Source of the DNA: Nilaparvata lugens
Lineage: Eukaryota; Arthropoda; Insecta; Hemiptera; Delphacidae
Assembly: GCF_014356525.2 (NCBI RefSeq)
Contig: NC_052505.1
Location: 22,713,432 to 22,777,431 of the forward strand
Direction: 5' to 3'
DNA: 64,000 nt
The stretch's first letter is position 1, and every line of letters starts with the position of its first letter. Position numbers and translations under genes: made by a program. Below, in pieces: positions 46,000 to 58,246 of this stretch. Below the pieces are notes generated by a model. The model was not told the origin of the DNA. It worked only from the letters and a program-made list of their open reading frames with translations, and searched no databases.

Positions 46000-46175
46000 C
46001 ATAACATGCATTTATGAATGTTAATAGCGGTACCAATAATGGATTCCTGTAAATTCGCAGGGTAAATCTCTGCTATACAGAGATATACAATGCTATACAA
46101 TCTCTGCTATACATTCATAACATGCATTTATAAGTTGATAACGGTACCTAGAGGAATCCTGTCAATAGGCAGAAA
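46000..46175 (+). repeat. Imperfect tandem duplication, about 110-bp unit
   Basis: CATAACATGCATTTAT, GCGGTACC/ACGGTACC, GGAATCCTGT or GATTCCTGT, and AAATCTC recur in order in two adjacent diverged units. Confidence 0.6.
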
Positions 46176-47525
46176 AAATCTCGGAGATTTTGTTGGTGAG
46201 ATCCAAAAATTCTTATTATAGTAGGCTACATAGAGTTATTGTCAGTTAAAAATAATTTTCTATTCTTCTACTTATACAAAATGTGTTATATAAGATTTTT
46301 TAATTATTTGTTAATATAAGATTATCACTTTGCTCCATGTGTTTTAGAAAATTCTGTTCTGCTACAACTTTTCACTCAGCACTAGAGTGAACTAACTATT
46401 CAGTTTGAGAAAGTCAATAAACATCTTCATCTTTATCCACTTTATTTTATCTTCTTTTCGGTCTTACATTACCTGAATGTGTATGTAATCTCCTTGTGTT
46501 TTATTCTTTATAAGGTAGAAGTATTTTATAGCATACTTCATCATTGATTTATAGCAGATATGTCCTTTTCATATTACAAAATTTAGTTGGTAAAGTTGAG
46601 AAAATTGCTGTATAGAATCAGTTTCACAAAAATGTCGAATTGGCTAAAATAATTATTTTGAAAACTAATAATAAATTACTTCACAATAATCACAACAAAT
46701 TCTCTTGAAAATTCTGAACTACTACCCTATAAAAAAAGAGATATATGTAGACCTCGGAAAAAAAGCAATAAAATATAAAAGATGGATAACTTACAAAAAA
46801 TTATTTTAATTTTAGAATACTGAACTGTGATAGATAGATTACTATTGTGAGTCGGAACAGGCAAGAGCCTAAACCTTGAATGAAACAAGAAGAAGAAGAA
46901 GAAGAAATAATCACAACAAATCATTTTCCTAGAACTTGATTAATTAATTCACCCTTCCAACACCATAATATTTAGCAAGGTTCAAAAGAGCTTGCTTTTG
47001 TTGTTTCCTTTACACAAATCAATTTTGTAGGATCTCATTCCAGAAATGTAATGGGATGGACCACCCGTTCAATACTGAACGGCTTTTTCTCTTCCACGAA
47101 TCGTCGTTAAGCTGGATGACTGTTAATTTTAACCATAATTAAAATTAATATGAAATATCGTTGCTCCGTAATTATTATTGTCACGGTCTTGTTGCCTTGC
47201 CGCGCGCTCGACATCGACAATTTGACCGTTGTGTGCAAGGCTATAACACCAATTTCCAGGGTATAAATAATTAGTTAATTAATTAAATTGATCAATCCCG
47301 AAAATATCCACAGTATCTGATGCAGCCTTTGTAATACAACCCTTGTGATCCAAGCCAACCCTTACATGTACGAGAGAGGTTTCGTAATATATACGATGTA
47401 CCTTTGAAGTAGCAACTTGTTCACGTACAGAGTTCAATCGTGGGAACAAAGTTGATCTATTGAATTCTCCAACTTACATAGGAACACTTTCGATATAACA
47501 GTTTGTAGCGAGGACGAGATGTTAT

Positions 47526-48425
47526 ATACAGAGTGTCCCACGAAGAAGTTTACACGTTTGATGTTATATTACGTGCACATTCATCCACCGAACTTTTTCA
47601 AATTTTACACAGTTTACAAAGTAGGTTCTAAAAATATTCTGGGAAAATTTCAACTCCCTAACCTTTGTAGAAACAGAATTGCGGCATTTTGAAAAACATT
47701 AAAAAGGTGTTTTTGGTTTCATTAAATATGTTTATTCTTGCACTTTAGGGCAATATGACTTTAAAATAAGAAACTAGAACATAGCCTAATGAAAAACCTA
47801 GCCTATGTCCAAAATTATTCAAATTGAAATCCATTCACAGCAACACACTGATAACAGCGCTTAAGAAACGATTTGTAAGCTCTTACAAAGAAACTCCGCG
47901 GTATCCGGAGGAGTTCCTCTTCTATTGATCGTTTTAGTTCCTCATCATTATTGAAGCTATGGGTATAAAATTTTTCCTTCAAGTAACCCCATATAAAGAA
48001 ATCACAAACAGTTAAATTTGGTGATCGGGGTGGCCAATGTAAAAAATCATTTCCACGACCAATATCAAACGGCTATAAAGCTTTTCATTTAGTAATTGCT
48101 TGACATGATTTGCGAAATGAGGTGGAGCACCATTTTGTTGGAAGGTTGCTTGATCCATTTCTGGTACCATCAAATGAGTCAAGACTACCGCAACGAAGTA
48201 AACAAATCAGATGATAACACATGAAAGTAGTTTTCATAGGGAGCGAATTGGTAAAATTTTCAATATGCCGCCATTTTTTTTCTATGAAGGTTAGGAAGCT
48301 GAAATTTTACCAGAATATTTTCAGAACCTACTTTGTAAACTGTGTAAAATTAAAAAAAGTTCGGTACATGAATAGTCATGTAGTATAAAATTAAACGTGT
48401 AAACCTCTTCGTGGCACACTCTATA
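47526..48425 (-). mobile_element. Decayed Tc1/mariner-superfamily element
   Basis: Ends GAGTGTCCCACGAAGAAGTT and the mirror CCTCTTCGTGGCACACTC, extending into long terminal inverted repeats that share ACAGTTTACAAAGTAGGTTC and its complement. The centre encodes the remains of a transposase on the minus strand. About 900 bp; non-autonomous by deletion. Confidence 0.82.
47815..48181 (-). pseudogene. Tc1/mariner transposase C-terminal remnant
   Basis: The minus-strand translation across frames shows FQQNGAPPHFANHVKQLLNE, then LHWPPRSPNLTVCDFFIWGY, LKEKFYT, and ends GFQFE-stop at 47815. The Q-Q-x-G-A-P-P-H and W-P-P-R-S-P-x-L-x-x-x-D-F-x-x-W-G blocks hold the second and third catalytic acids of DDE transposases of this superfamily. 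The second is Asn here in QQNGAPPH where Asp is usual, and a frameshift lies between the blocks. Inactive. Confidence 0.85.
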
Positions 48426-51138
48426 CATGTAGGCTACATTCGCTGGACTTTATATGTATTTGATTATGTTTAGAATTGAAATACCTTGTAATTCAACTAC
48501 AAGTTTGATTTTGATTGGATACATTGATTTATTCTCAAATTATATATACTATTATACGTTAATTATTACGAACCTAATTAGAAATGAAAAAGTATAACCA
48601 GAAGAAAGCAGTGGAAGTTTCCACTCTTCACTCTATTGGCCTAAATATATGAATTACGCTTTACATTATGCTTGTATAATATAGAAACTATAGAAAACTT
48701 CTTTTTTGAATAGGGTGTGTTAATATTGGCAAAGTCCAAAGAGTGGTAGCTCAGTTGGTGGATCTGAGTGGGAGGTTTGTGCTATCCTGGCTTTTTAGTC
48801 GTCAAAATGCTTTGGTCAAGTCAGAATTGCACTTTCGCTGTGAATGCGTTTTTTCTTCGCCCGATTCAACGCGATGTAACAAGCGTTTCAACTTCACATC
48901 AATGTTCCACCACAAATGGAAAAATCATGTTCCTAATCAGAAATAGATTTCAATAGGAACTAATGCCTCTCGGGAACGGGGAATGCTTCTAAAATGAAGA
49001 AAGAAGCGGTAATAATTGTAATTTTTCAAGGATAAAAAAAAATCTAATCAATGAAGAGTGAACTTCAGCAATGCATTTGCTTATAGAGAGCAGTCTCCTG
49101 ATGGTTGTATGAGCTCAGCATATTTCTGCTTATAAGCAACCACTAGCCAGCCCTTTACTTGGCATGTTCCCTCTAGCAATTTATCCACGAAAAGCTCCAT
49201 TCTAAAGGTGCGGACATAACGAGTAAGTCGCGGTGAAGATCGATTCCACTAAACAGCTGTTCAATGTTAAAAACATTATTAGAGTCATTGATATAGATTT
49301 AATAGATATTTATGAGGTCGATAGCGAGCTGAAATCTGCATATCGGCTGGCCGAACACTGATCAGAAAAAGTTTTAAACGTTTTACAGAAAACGTTTGCT
49401 ACAATACAAAAATATCGCATCGGTGCGTAGTGGTATGGCTATTGTCATATTTTCACTATCATACAATCATACAACTTAGGTAAGAAAGGTGCATTGGTGC
49501 GTAACCGTACAAAATTATTGTGGCTCAATCACAGAGCATGATTAGACAAACTAACGAACAAGTAAGGTGAGCTTAGTTCACATGAAGAAGCGACACAGTC
49601 ACCTAATTAAGAGGTACCGGTACATTAACTTTTTCAGATGAAAGGTAGATTACTCTTCACATACAACAGGACAGCGATTAGGAGTGTATAATTCACGTCG
49701 TATTCTGTAAACCTGAACCAAGCTGCTACCATATTATCCACACTGATAAAAATACAATATTGAATTCTCCACTCTCCAACAATAGACTTCCTGGTCTTTT
49801 CCAGCCATCATTATCTAGCTCATGATAGATGGTGATTTGTTGCACAAGACATGTTAGCTGTTCCTCTGTCGAGAATCCTGCATCCTGAGAAATAATGGAT
49901 TTTCCAACAATTCCCGCTGGAAAACAAAGGATACGTCGCCTTGAGACGTTCCACACTGACAGCATAGATTCGCTTTCACCTGGCTGAAAGGAGGACTGTA
50001 TTATAACTATATAGAGATAAAGATAAATATAAACTATATATATTTGTATACAGCTCAGACTTCCTACATCCACCGCTGAATGCCAACAAGTGACTGAATC
50101 ACGTTCAAGTGTCGTCCCTATTACTATATACTAGACGAATCAATTCCACAGTATAACTATATACATCAACTCAAGTCATGGTACAAGTGAAAAAGTGCTA
50201 CGAATCTTACACTCATATGAAATACATCATAGAAATGCATGAAGATGTTATTCCAGAGTTATATTTTTACAAGAATCCACTTATGAGAATGTTTGAATCC
50301 CTTCAGCTTTATGCTTTTCAATAAAAACGTATTTGTCTCTTCGCTCTTCGCATTTTATGCAACAGGGTTCTTCTTCTTCTTCTTTCCATTCTGTACTCTA
50401 TTACTATTAAGAGTATTTTTTTCGTATTTTCTATAATTGTTCAATACTGATCAATAATAATGCAGTATACTGTATCATTCTATACATAGTCCAGTCAATA
50501 TGGACATGAAAAAGGGATTGTGCTTGCAATTTATATTTTAGTTCTGATTTTTTAATATATTATTTGTATACATGATAGAAGTCCAGAACCAATTTCTTCA
50601 TGCAAAATTTCCTTGTGCTACACACAGGGTGGCCTGAATGGAAATGAATCGTATCCAACGGCGATTTTCAGTTTTTTTTGGAATGCTGAAACAACCAGTG
50701 CTGACCGTAATCAGGAATAAGTTGCTAACCAAAACTTTTTAGATGACCAGCAAGTTCTCTAGCTCACTTGTAGCAGTACTTGAACACTATTCAAACAGAA
50801 TTCATACAAAGTTGAACAACTTAACACAGATATGCTTTTCGGTTCTGCTTTGCACGATGTTCACAGATGATATTCTGGTCTGACCCAAACGCAAATGGAA
50901 GAAGTAGTTACACTCCAATAGACATTTATTCGAAGTTTGTTGATGTTGTTGTAAGATAAGGAGCCAATGAATTATTCATAATATGGTACTCTTTTTCAAA
51001 GGCTTTACTGGTTCTTTCTGACTGTAAGCTTGTCAGCCATCTTGAGTGATGATATTATATGGGGACTATTTCCTGTCAGGGTTAGTTTTTTGTCTGATCA
51101 GTCGGCTTTCATTAATGTTATTGAGACTTCGTTACTTA
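48426..51138. other. No recognised gene
   Basis: AT-rich. It contains a weak minus-strand frame at 49726-49995 (listed separately) and an A-box-like TGGTAGCTCAGTTGG at 48744-48758 without a matching B box. Nothing else stands out. Confidence 0.4.
49726..49995 (-). CDS. Unrecognised open frame, possible exon
   Basis: Minus-strand frame that could begin after the acceptor-like CCTCCTTTCAG at about 49989 and stops at 49726. It reads PGESESMLSVWNVSRRR then FPAGIVGKSIISQDAGFSTE, QLTCLVQQITIYHELDNDG and ends LSVWIIW. Composition is more protein-like than neighbouring frames, but I recognise no family and no partner exon. It could be a gene-derived fragment or chance. Confidence 0.22.
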   Translation of the reverse strand, partial: SSFQPGESESMLSVWNVSRRRILCFPAGIVGKSIISQDAGFSTEEQLTCLVQQITIYHELDNDGWKRPGSLLLESGEFNIVFLSVWIIW

Positions 51139-51511
51139 GGGCCGGTTTCCGAGCTCGGGATTTAGCTAAGTCCTAGACTTTAAACAGCTGGAGTCAGAAA
51201 ATTGGTTTTCCAAAACGGGACGTAGTCGCAGTCATTGTCATAGTCACGTTTTAATTAAATTTCGAAATAATAGAAAATTGAACACAAAATAAAATAAAGA
51301 GAAAATAGTGTAAAGTTTCAGCTATTTTCAATTATTTAGGAATGTCTAATTTCGTCAAGGAAAAACGTTTCCAATTATAGAAATGAGAAAATAAAAACTA
51401 CGGCTACTGTTATAAAAGCTGCGACTATGCTCCGTTTTGGAAAGCCAATTTTCTGACTCCAGCTGTTTCAAATCTAGGACTTAGCTGAATCCCGAGCTCG
51501 GAAACCGGCCC
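51139..51511. mobile_element. 373-bp MITE with about 80-bp inverted repeats
   Basis: Ends GGGCCGGTTTCCGAGCTCGG and the mirror CCGAGCTCGGAAACCGGCCC. Complementarity runs on through CAGCTGGAGTCAGAAAATTGG. Non-coding, AT-rich centre. Confidence 0.88.
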
Positions 51512-53628
51512 ATACCTGTTATTTCTTACATGGCTTTCAGTTCTATCTGGTAGTCTGTTAAGTGTAAAGTTACTATATTGAGATATTGTTATCTTTATAC
51601 AGGTACTGTAGTTGAATACAATACCACGTTAGAATAATTATTAAAATAAGCATAATTTTGTATGCTGTCGTTCTTCACTTCAGCATTGATTGAATGGGAA
51701 GCATTAATTGTCATATTAAAATTGTGAGCGTTTGATTCCATCTTGGTTTTTTCTAAATTACTTTTCATTTCGATCGACTGGCTTTCGTAGCATTGCCTTC
51801 TTTTGCCTCCTTTCGACTTTCCTCTTACTCATTAGATTAGTAAAGTAAGATATATAATTTTAAAAACATAAATTTTTCCTTGGGTTTCTCGTGTTCATTT
51901 GAAATTGTTATTATGAGAAACAAACTGCTATGGAAAAGTTTGAAATTGAAATTCACAATGGAAGGAAATTCGAATAGAGTATTCTGAATTCAATATAGAA
52001 ATAAAAGATTCATTACGAATGATTGAATATATGGAGTTCGTAATTACTGATGGGGAAAATTAGCAGGAAGTTATCCAGCCGGAAAGTAACCCACATTTCC
52101 GCATTATTTTTCAAATCCAGTGTATTATCTCCAATACTTTGTGTGACTTTGTTCACTGCTCTATTTCGTTGTTCTTTATATAATACATGACATATATATG
52201 AGAAAAATCTTGCCGTTCTCGATAGATAAAAACATAACGAAAAGTATCAGTTGTCTTCAACAGGGAAAAAGAATAATGCTCATTGCTCATTAGTGTTATT
52301 TATCCCGACGTTTCAAAGAGTGAGCGAAATTCATTAGCGAGTTTCCGCATGGAGGTAGCTGGGATTTTTCTTCAGTTGGCTGCATTCTCATGGAAGTAAT
52401 AGATGCGTAAAAAATTAATTACGACAAAGTTGCACAGGAAACGTGTGCTGCATTTAACATGAAGAGAGCTATGAGTGAGCTACACCCACACCTACGTGTC
52501 GCCTTTATGAATTTAGCGATTTCATGCTAATATAGAAGGTGTTTCGTTGTTTACAACGAGTGAAATTTCCAAGAATTGTGACGGTATTATTTCAAGATGC
52601 AGCGTTATAATTGGTCTTAGCCTGAAAAAGCTTACAATCCTTCGTATTCAGCGGCTTGTTGTGCTTGGATTGACATGTGAAATTTAATGAACCCAGTTAT
52701 ATAAATTCGAAAACAGAAAAATCTTCTTATTTTTAGGAGTATTTTATAATAGGAGTTCTTCAGGACTTCTTTTCAATTGCTGATCGACAGGCTTTTGAAG
52801 AATTTCCATCTGTAATCGACTTCCTTTTGCCTCTGATTTCTGCTGTTTCGAATTTCCTCAACTTATTGAAATGGTGAAGTTGGACTAAAAATTGAAAACC
52901 TCACCTTGAGATTGAAATTCACAATAAAACAATTCATTTTCCTCATATAGAGGAATATATCCTCTGTCACCCTTGATTGAGCCAACATTTCTCCACTAAT
53001 TTAAAAAATAAGATGAATTTTTCGACTGTCATCTAAAAAAATGTAATTCCATGTTCATATTCTACGTTGATTTGACTATTCGATAGTATCATTATGCACT
53101 CCGTTTCTTTAATCGGTTTACGTTCACGGTTAGTTTGTAAATTATCGAAAAATTGATTTCGATGAATAATTTGTTATCCATTGATTGAAGCTATAGAACA
53201 GAAATACTATTCGGAATAGTAGAATAGGTTAGTATTCAAATAATAGAAATACGGTAACATCAATTGAATCCATCCAAATAAATTCAGTGGTTGAGGTTCA
53301 CCTGGCACCTCACGGATTCGTGCTCAATAAGTGAGCTGGAACCCAGTCAATAATAACTATTATCTTGATCCTCAACTTCATCCAACAAATTAAGATTCAG
53401 ACTCCTGAGTGAGAAGTTTGAAGATCTGATATAATTTCGATGAATCGTTACTAGAAAATCACTTCACTCTTCTGCCCTCTTGCGCTTCTCTCACTCACAG
53501 ACCCAATCTCACAACCTTTAATATTGGTTTTCCCTTTTTATCCACATGTATTCATTTATTTATTCATAAACAATTACTTTCAAAAATTAATTTCATTTCG
53601 ATTCATATTCACATAAATGATACAGTTA
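51512..53628. other. No recognisable gene
   Basis: AT-rich, no long frame and no clear repeat family seen. Confidence 0.4.
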
Positions 53629-53778
53629 GGGCCGTTTGCACAGTCAAAGCTTAAACTGAATTTAATGAGCTAGTGGCTTAAACTCAAAATGTAACACATT
53701 GTAACAAACGAGACTTGATACGGATTTAATCCGGTTTAAAATGAAATTTAGTTTAAACTGTCACTGTGCAAACGGCCC
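53629..53778. mobile_element. 150-bp MITE (GGGCCGTTTGCAC ends)
   Basis: GGGCCGTTTGCACAGT and the mirror ACTGTGCAAACGGCCC, with TTAAACTGAATTTAATG against ATGAAATTTAGTTTAAAC further in. Flanked by TTA on the left and TTG on the right. Confidence 0.85.
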
Positions 53779-55451
53779 TTGATGAGTATGATGCAATTGT
53801 TGAAATGAATACTGTGCACTGGCGCCGACTCAATAAGATCTGGGTGGGCTGGAACCGTCCCAAAACATATTTTGGAGGGCTGATCCCACACAAAACATAA
53901 ATATTGAGGGGCTGAGCCCACCTAAAATTTTAATAAATTACTATTGTAAACAGAAAATAGCATTCCAAAGATTTTAATAACTGTAAAATATTCTTATGTT
54001 ATTAAGTTTTTTCTACAATATACCACCCTAGACCCCCGACCAATGAGCCCACTTGAAGATTTTGGTAAGTCGGCGCCCATCTGCTAGTGAGAGATGCCAG
54101 CATTACGTGGTTGATACCCTTTTCGAATTCGCTGCGATAAATCATCAGGAGGTAAGGGATGGTTACTATGTTGAGCAAAGCCGATTTTAGATGAGCCAGA
54201 GGCTGTTGATCAACAGTTGCACAGCACTGACCTCAAAACACTGAGCGAGCGAGCGAGCGATGTATAAGAGAAAGTTCGTGCTTGCATCCCCCACTTACAT
54301 GATGAGCCCCGGAGGCCTTATTCGATCGTGAGGTCGTCTTCTCATTCGATTTGATACAAGCAATAGCTGATCAATAACGTCAGAATACCAAATTTGCGAA
54401 CACTATATTTGGGTGAAGAATTTGAGAATTATCTTGGTTGAAGAATTTGAGAACATGGTTTGGAGTGTCCACCCCCGAACTCTTCAGAGCAGCTTTGAGC
54501 AATGTCATTATTATCAGAATTAATGCCAACATTCCTCAACGGATAGGCACCAGAAGAAGAATATGAAGAAAAATACCTTTGGGTGGTATCGTTTTGTTCA
54601 ATACTTCGATTTCAAAGGATTGTGTGTCTAGCTGCTGACTTCTAAACCCATCTTCTAGTTTATTCTCATAGTTTTATCTTATCAGCAATGCTTGGATCCA
54701 ACAGGCTATAAATCGGATATGAAAGGGAATTCAATCAGATATGATAGAAGGAAGTAAAAATACCTATTTACATAACACTCAGTTCTTTACTTACATCAAT
54801 ACATCCTCTATTCTTTAAGTTGTGAAGGGTCAAAGAACTGTGAATTATTTCTGTGATTTCGATATGATCTATTCAATCTTAAAAAGGGTTGCTAATTGTA
54901 ACTATCGATGCATCTTCTAATTTGATTTGATACGGGCAATAGCTAATAAAACGGCGAAAAATCAAATGTGTGAACATTAGACTGAGAGTTGTGTGTAAGC
55001 TGATAAAGTAACCAACTAACATCTATGTAACTATCGAAACCAGTGACGGTTTTGACGTTTGTACAAAAAATGAGCATGAAAAAGCTCATGAAATATTGAT
55101 TCATAGTACAAACATAGTACAAACACCCTTTTCAAGCTTTGTGTACACCACTGCGACGCCGACAGACACCATTTAACTAAGGGTTGAAAACTCTCTCGCT
55201 CCCATCACCGTCCTGGAAAAAATGTCGATATATCGCAGTGAAAATACTCACAAGGTGAGTATTGCTCCAACTGCAAAACTCAAAAGAGCAAAATGCTCCA
55301 ACTGCAAAACTCACAATATATACGAATAAATTGATTCGAAAAAATACATCTACTCATTTATTTATTCACAACAAAACAAGGAAGACTACTGGCATTAAGC
55401 CCAAAACAATCTTCTCTACTATTTACAATCATATTAGGCAAGTTACTAAAA
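53779..55451. other. No recognisable gene
   Basis: AT-rich. A short direct duplication GCTCCAACTGCAAAACTCA occurs at about 55264 and 55293. The 85-aa frame at 55262 runs into a transposon end and is not a gene. Confidence 0.4.
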
Positions 55452-55467
55452 AATCTGGTGTGGCGCA

Positions 55468-56578
55468 CCAATACCTACTATTACTTCAGGCCCCACAACT
55501 GATCTCTAATAAACTATGACGTCATCACATGTAGATCCATGATCTACTGGCGGCAAGCAAGCGAAATAAGAGCGCTGATGCTTGCTATCACATCTGATAT
55601 GGTACATAATCAACAAAATTGGAATTACAAAAATATTATTCAATTTTCACGGTCTTCCATTTCAATGAATATGGTTATCATTCTTCTAATATTCGTTTGT
55701 GAAAAGTAATAATGAATTTGGGGTTTTAAATCATGGGATACTGTTGTGTACTTAATTGTCGCGGGAATTATAACAAGACTCCAAAAGTTTCCGTACGGTA
55801 TTTTCTTTTTCGAAAGATGAAACTTTGAAACAAAAATGGATACGAGCGATGAGAAGAAAGAACTTCAATTTATTCTACAAAACAACGGTTTACATGAAGT
55901 GAAGAAGAAAAGTGTAAATAAAGTGTGAGTAGAAAATTTAATTAAGGTGTAAAAGAACAGTGTAAATAAAATGTGAAATAACAGTGTAATATAAGAGTGA
56001 GCAAGAACAGTGTAAATAAAGTGTGTGAAAGAACTTTTCAACTAATAAATTGAAAAGTAAACGCAAAGTGTTGGAACTGTCCATAACATCATAATATTAA
56101 AGGTTTTACCTAACTGAAAAACATTCCTGATGGGTTTCTTTGTACCACAGATTTATTGTGGTCAAGTTTGTGGGAGCCTCTTTCTTAAAAAAGAGTTACA
56201 TCTAATTTGGTTTATCTTTGATTTACCTCTCCTTCTATTCTGATACAGGCTATTATTAAGTAATTTTGGTTGAGATGAATTTATCAACAGCACTATCACT
56301 GAATCGAGTAGACCTATGTCTATCAAACTGATAGTATGGATAAATTATTGCATTTGTGGAATAAAGTGTTTTTATTTAAATGAAATTTCTATTTATTAAA
56401 ATACAAATGTCTTTAATCTGAAATTTAGAGAGGATTCCATCCAATAAAAAGTCGATACAGTAACAAAAGTTACATTGATAAGCTAGTATAAACCACTATG
56501 ATCTAAGAAGAATCAATCTACATGTTATGACGTCATTAATTAGTTTTGGGGCCAGAAGTAAAAGTAGGTATTGATTGG
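55468..56578 (+). mobile_element. 1,111-bp inverted-repeat element carrying a broken THAP domain
   Basis: Flanked by a direct repeat GCGCA (55463-55467 and 56579-56583); the uninterrupted copy at 10.1 kb has it once. Ends CCAATACCTACTATTACTTC and the mirror ending GTAGGTATTGATTGG; complementarity continues through TGACGTCAT and ACATGTAGAT. A degenerate AACAGTGTAAATAAAGTGTG minisatellite occupies about 55905-56035. The superfamily is uncertain. Confidence 0.8.
55733..55893 (+). pseudogene. THAP zinc-finger domain remnant
   Basis: From ATG at 55733 the frame reads MGYCCVLNCRGNYNKTPKVS, the C-x(2-4)-C start of a THAP domain. A single-base shift near 55795-55803 moves the frame, after which FSKDETLKQKWIRAMRRKNF gives the expected F-P-K-D-like turn, the conserved Trp and the basic helix. 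THAP domains bind DNA in P-element-like and Kolobok-like transposases and in proteins derived from them. No catalytic domain follows, so this is a remnant or a short DNA-binding derivative. Confidence 0.75.
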
Positions 56579-57211
56579 GCGCACTCACACAACTTTCCTT
56601 GCCGTTATGAAAATTGATCACCTTACGCTAGTATTCCCGCGTATCTCTACTATTTAAAGATCTGAGCCAGCTGGTGACAGGACAATAACGCTGTAGACAC
56701 ACGAGATCTGTTATCTCTTCATAGTGAATGATTCAATAGAATCAACAGTTTGCAATTCAATAATCACATTTTCTCGAATTTCGAGCTTAATTTCAATTCT
56801 AGGTGAAAATGTTACTAGACATTAATTAAAGAGATTTCAATGCTCAATCTTTACCACTCGAAATTTTTCGTTCATATTATATCTGAGACCCGATAATTTG
56901 AGATCTAATATCAAACTTTGCATAGATGGGGCGGAGCTCCTGAAATTTCTACAGATATGGGACTTGTGGCAGTTGATATAGCTTATCAATTACAAGGTAT
57001 GGATTTGATCAAAATCATTGGAGCCATTTCCGAAAAAATCGCGAAAAACCCTGTTTTTGACAACATTTTTGCCATTTTAGCCGCCATCTTGAATTGCATT
57101 TGATCGAAATTGTTCTTGTCGGATCTTTATAGTGTAAGGACCTCAAGTTCCAAATTTCAAGCTATTCCATTAATTGGGAGATGAGATATCGTGTACACAG
57201 ACACACATACA

Positions 57212-57213
57212 CT

Positions 57214-57258
<45 letters not shown>
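57212..57258 (+). repeat. (CA)n microsatellite
   Basis: CA tract at the microsatellite position of the reverse-oriented HINE-like copy 5. Confidence 0.93.
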
Positions 57259-57261
<3 letters not shown>

Positions 57262-57390
57262 TATCAATACCGAAAAACCACATTTAATAGGGCATGGTAA
57301 TAGGGCAAGGAAAGTAAAAAAGAGATACGGTACATGCGATTTACAAAAAGCATAAGATTATTGTATTTGGATATACGAATTTAGACTTGC

Positions 57391-57604
57391 CTTTGGAGAC
57401 GAAAACATAAATAGTGTCCTGCTGTGTGTTGGAGGCTCTACACGTATAGTTCCCCGAATCGGAGGGAATCGCCCTGTTCACAAGTAGGCGACTTTGCGTG
57501 CTGCCTTCCTCACTGGTGACCGTGACACTGCCGCGGCTGTGCGGGTCAAAATTCACCATCCGCTCGTTGTGGTACCAGAACACGTATTGCGGTGGTTGTG
57601 GGCT
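57391..57604 (-). CDS. dpr: dpr-family Ig-domain exon
   Basis: Single exon of 214 nt. The acceptor is TTTTTCAG before 57604. The last coding base is 57391 and the donor is GCAAGT (57390-57385), a GC-AG type with the strong A-A-A-G context such donors need. It encodes SPQPPQYVFWYHNERMVNFD, SRGSVTVTSEEGSTQSRLLV and IPSDSGNYTCRASNTQQD: the core Trp, D-S-G-x-Y-x-C and C-terminal strands of the second Ig domain of dpr proteins (SP-x-PP-x-Y-x-FWYHN is their hallmark). Dpr proteins are neuronal surface receptors that pair with DIP partners. Other exons lie outside the window or were not found. Confidence 0.85.
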
Positions 57605-57752
57605 CTGAAAAACATAAATAAACAAAGTGGATGATCGAGTAAATCAGTCTTAACGGGTTATAATATTGTTGAATACGTTCATTAAACAATTGAATAACAT
57701 TGTAATAGCGAGAGTATCTGTTAACCATCGAACAAGAGTGACTAAATTTTTC

Positions 57753-58050
57753 TTAAGCCGTGTCCACACTGAACAGATGTTTGGGCAAATTTTATTATGT
57801 TTGACGAACAATGTTTGCCCGTGGCCAGTGTGGAGTGTGGACGTGTCACCAAACAAATTATTTTTAAGTGGGAGAACAGGTTTCATGTTTTACAGCTGTC
57901 AACACTGAAAATGTTTGTAAAAACAGTGATTTTTTTTTTTGACAAATAATGATTGTCCGAACGTTTTAAAATGTTTGTCCCTGAGCTCCTCAACAAACAT
58001 GTTTGCCGAATATGTATGTCGAAAATTTCTTCAGTGTGGACACGGCTTTA
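57753..58050. mobile_element. MITE with AGCCGTGTCCACACTG ends
   Basis: Ends AGCCGTGTCCACACTGAA and TTCAGTGTGGACACGGCT, flanked by TTA on both sides, as in PIF/Harbinger-type elements. The interior contains GTGGCCAGTGTGGAGTGTGG and repeated TGTTTGYCC. It lies in the intron upstream of the dpr exon. Confidence 0.8.
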
Positions 58051-58246
58051 TATCTGTATTTGTACAGAAACAGTAAGATATGTGCACAGTCGTTAGATAT
58101 GTGCAGATAAATGTTCACGCTAACCGATATCAGCATAGCATCAGCTGATGAAATGTGAATGCACGTGTTCGTGGCTCAAAAGTCTGTACGCACCTTAAAG
58201 TATTTATGTTTGGTGAATCATATACAATGGAAATGTACATCCACGA

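Larger units (their letters stand above)
55452..57318 (+). mobile_element. HINE-like repeat copy 5, reverse orientation, split by THAP element
   Basis: 5' end AAATCTGGTGTGGCGCA at 55452-55467, interrupted at 55468-56578, resuming GCGCACTCACACAACTTTCC and running to the hairpin end CCTTRCC..GGCAAGGAAAGT near 57315. With this orientation the element starts TCTGGTGTGG and ends in a hairpin, which is why I compare it with Helentron-associated elements. Sequence matches copy 2 closely (GATGGGGCGGAGCTCCTG, TTTTAGCCGCCATCTTGAAT). Confidence 0.78.

Noticed and set aside
48740..48812. Possible tRNA at TGGTAGCTCAGTTGG
   Set aside because: The A box is good, but there is no B box (GGTTCRANYCC) at the right distance and no acceptor stem.
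55262..55519. 85-aa frame
   Set aside because: It runs through a local duplication into the ends of two transposons.
56918..57103. 61-aa frame with hydrophobic stretch
   Set aside because: It lies inside HINE-like copy 5, and the same bases in copy 2 do not keep the frame.
57666..57908. 80-aa frame near the dpr exon
   Set aside because: Half of it lies in the AGCCGTGTCC MITE and it is antisense to the dpr intron.
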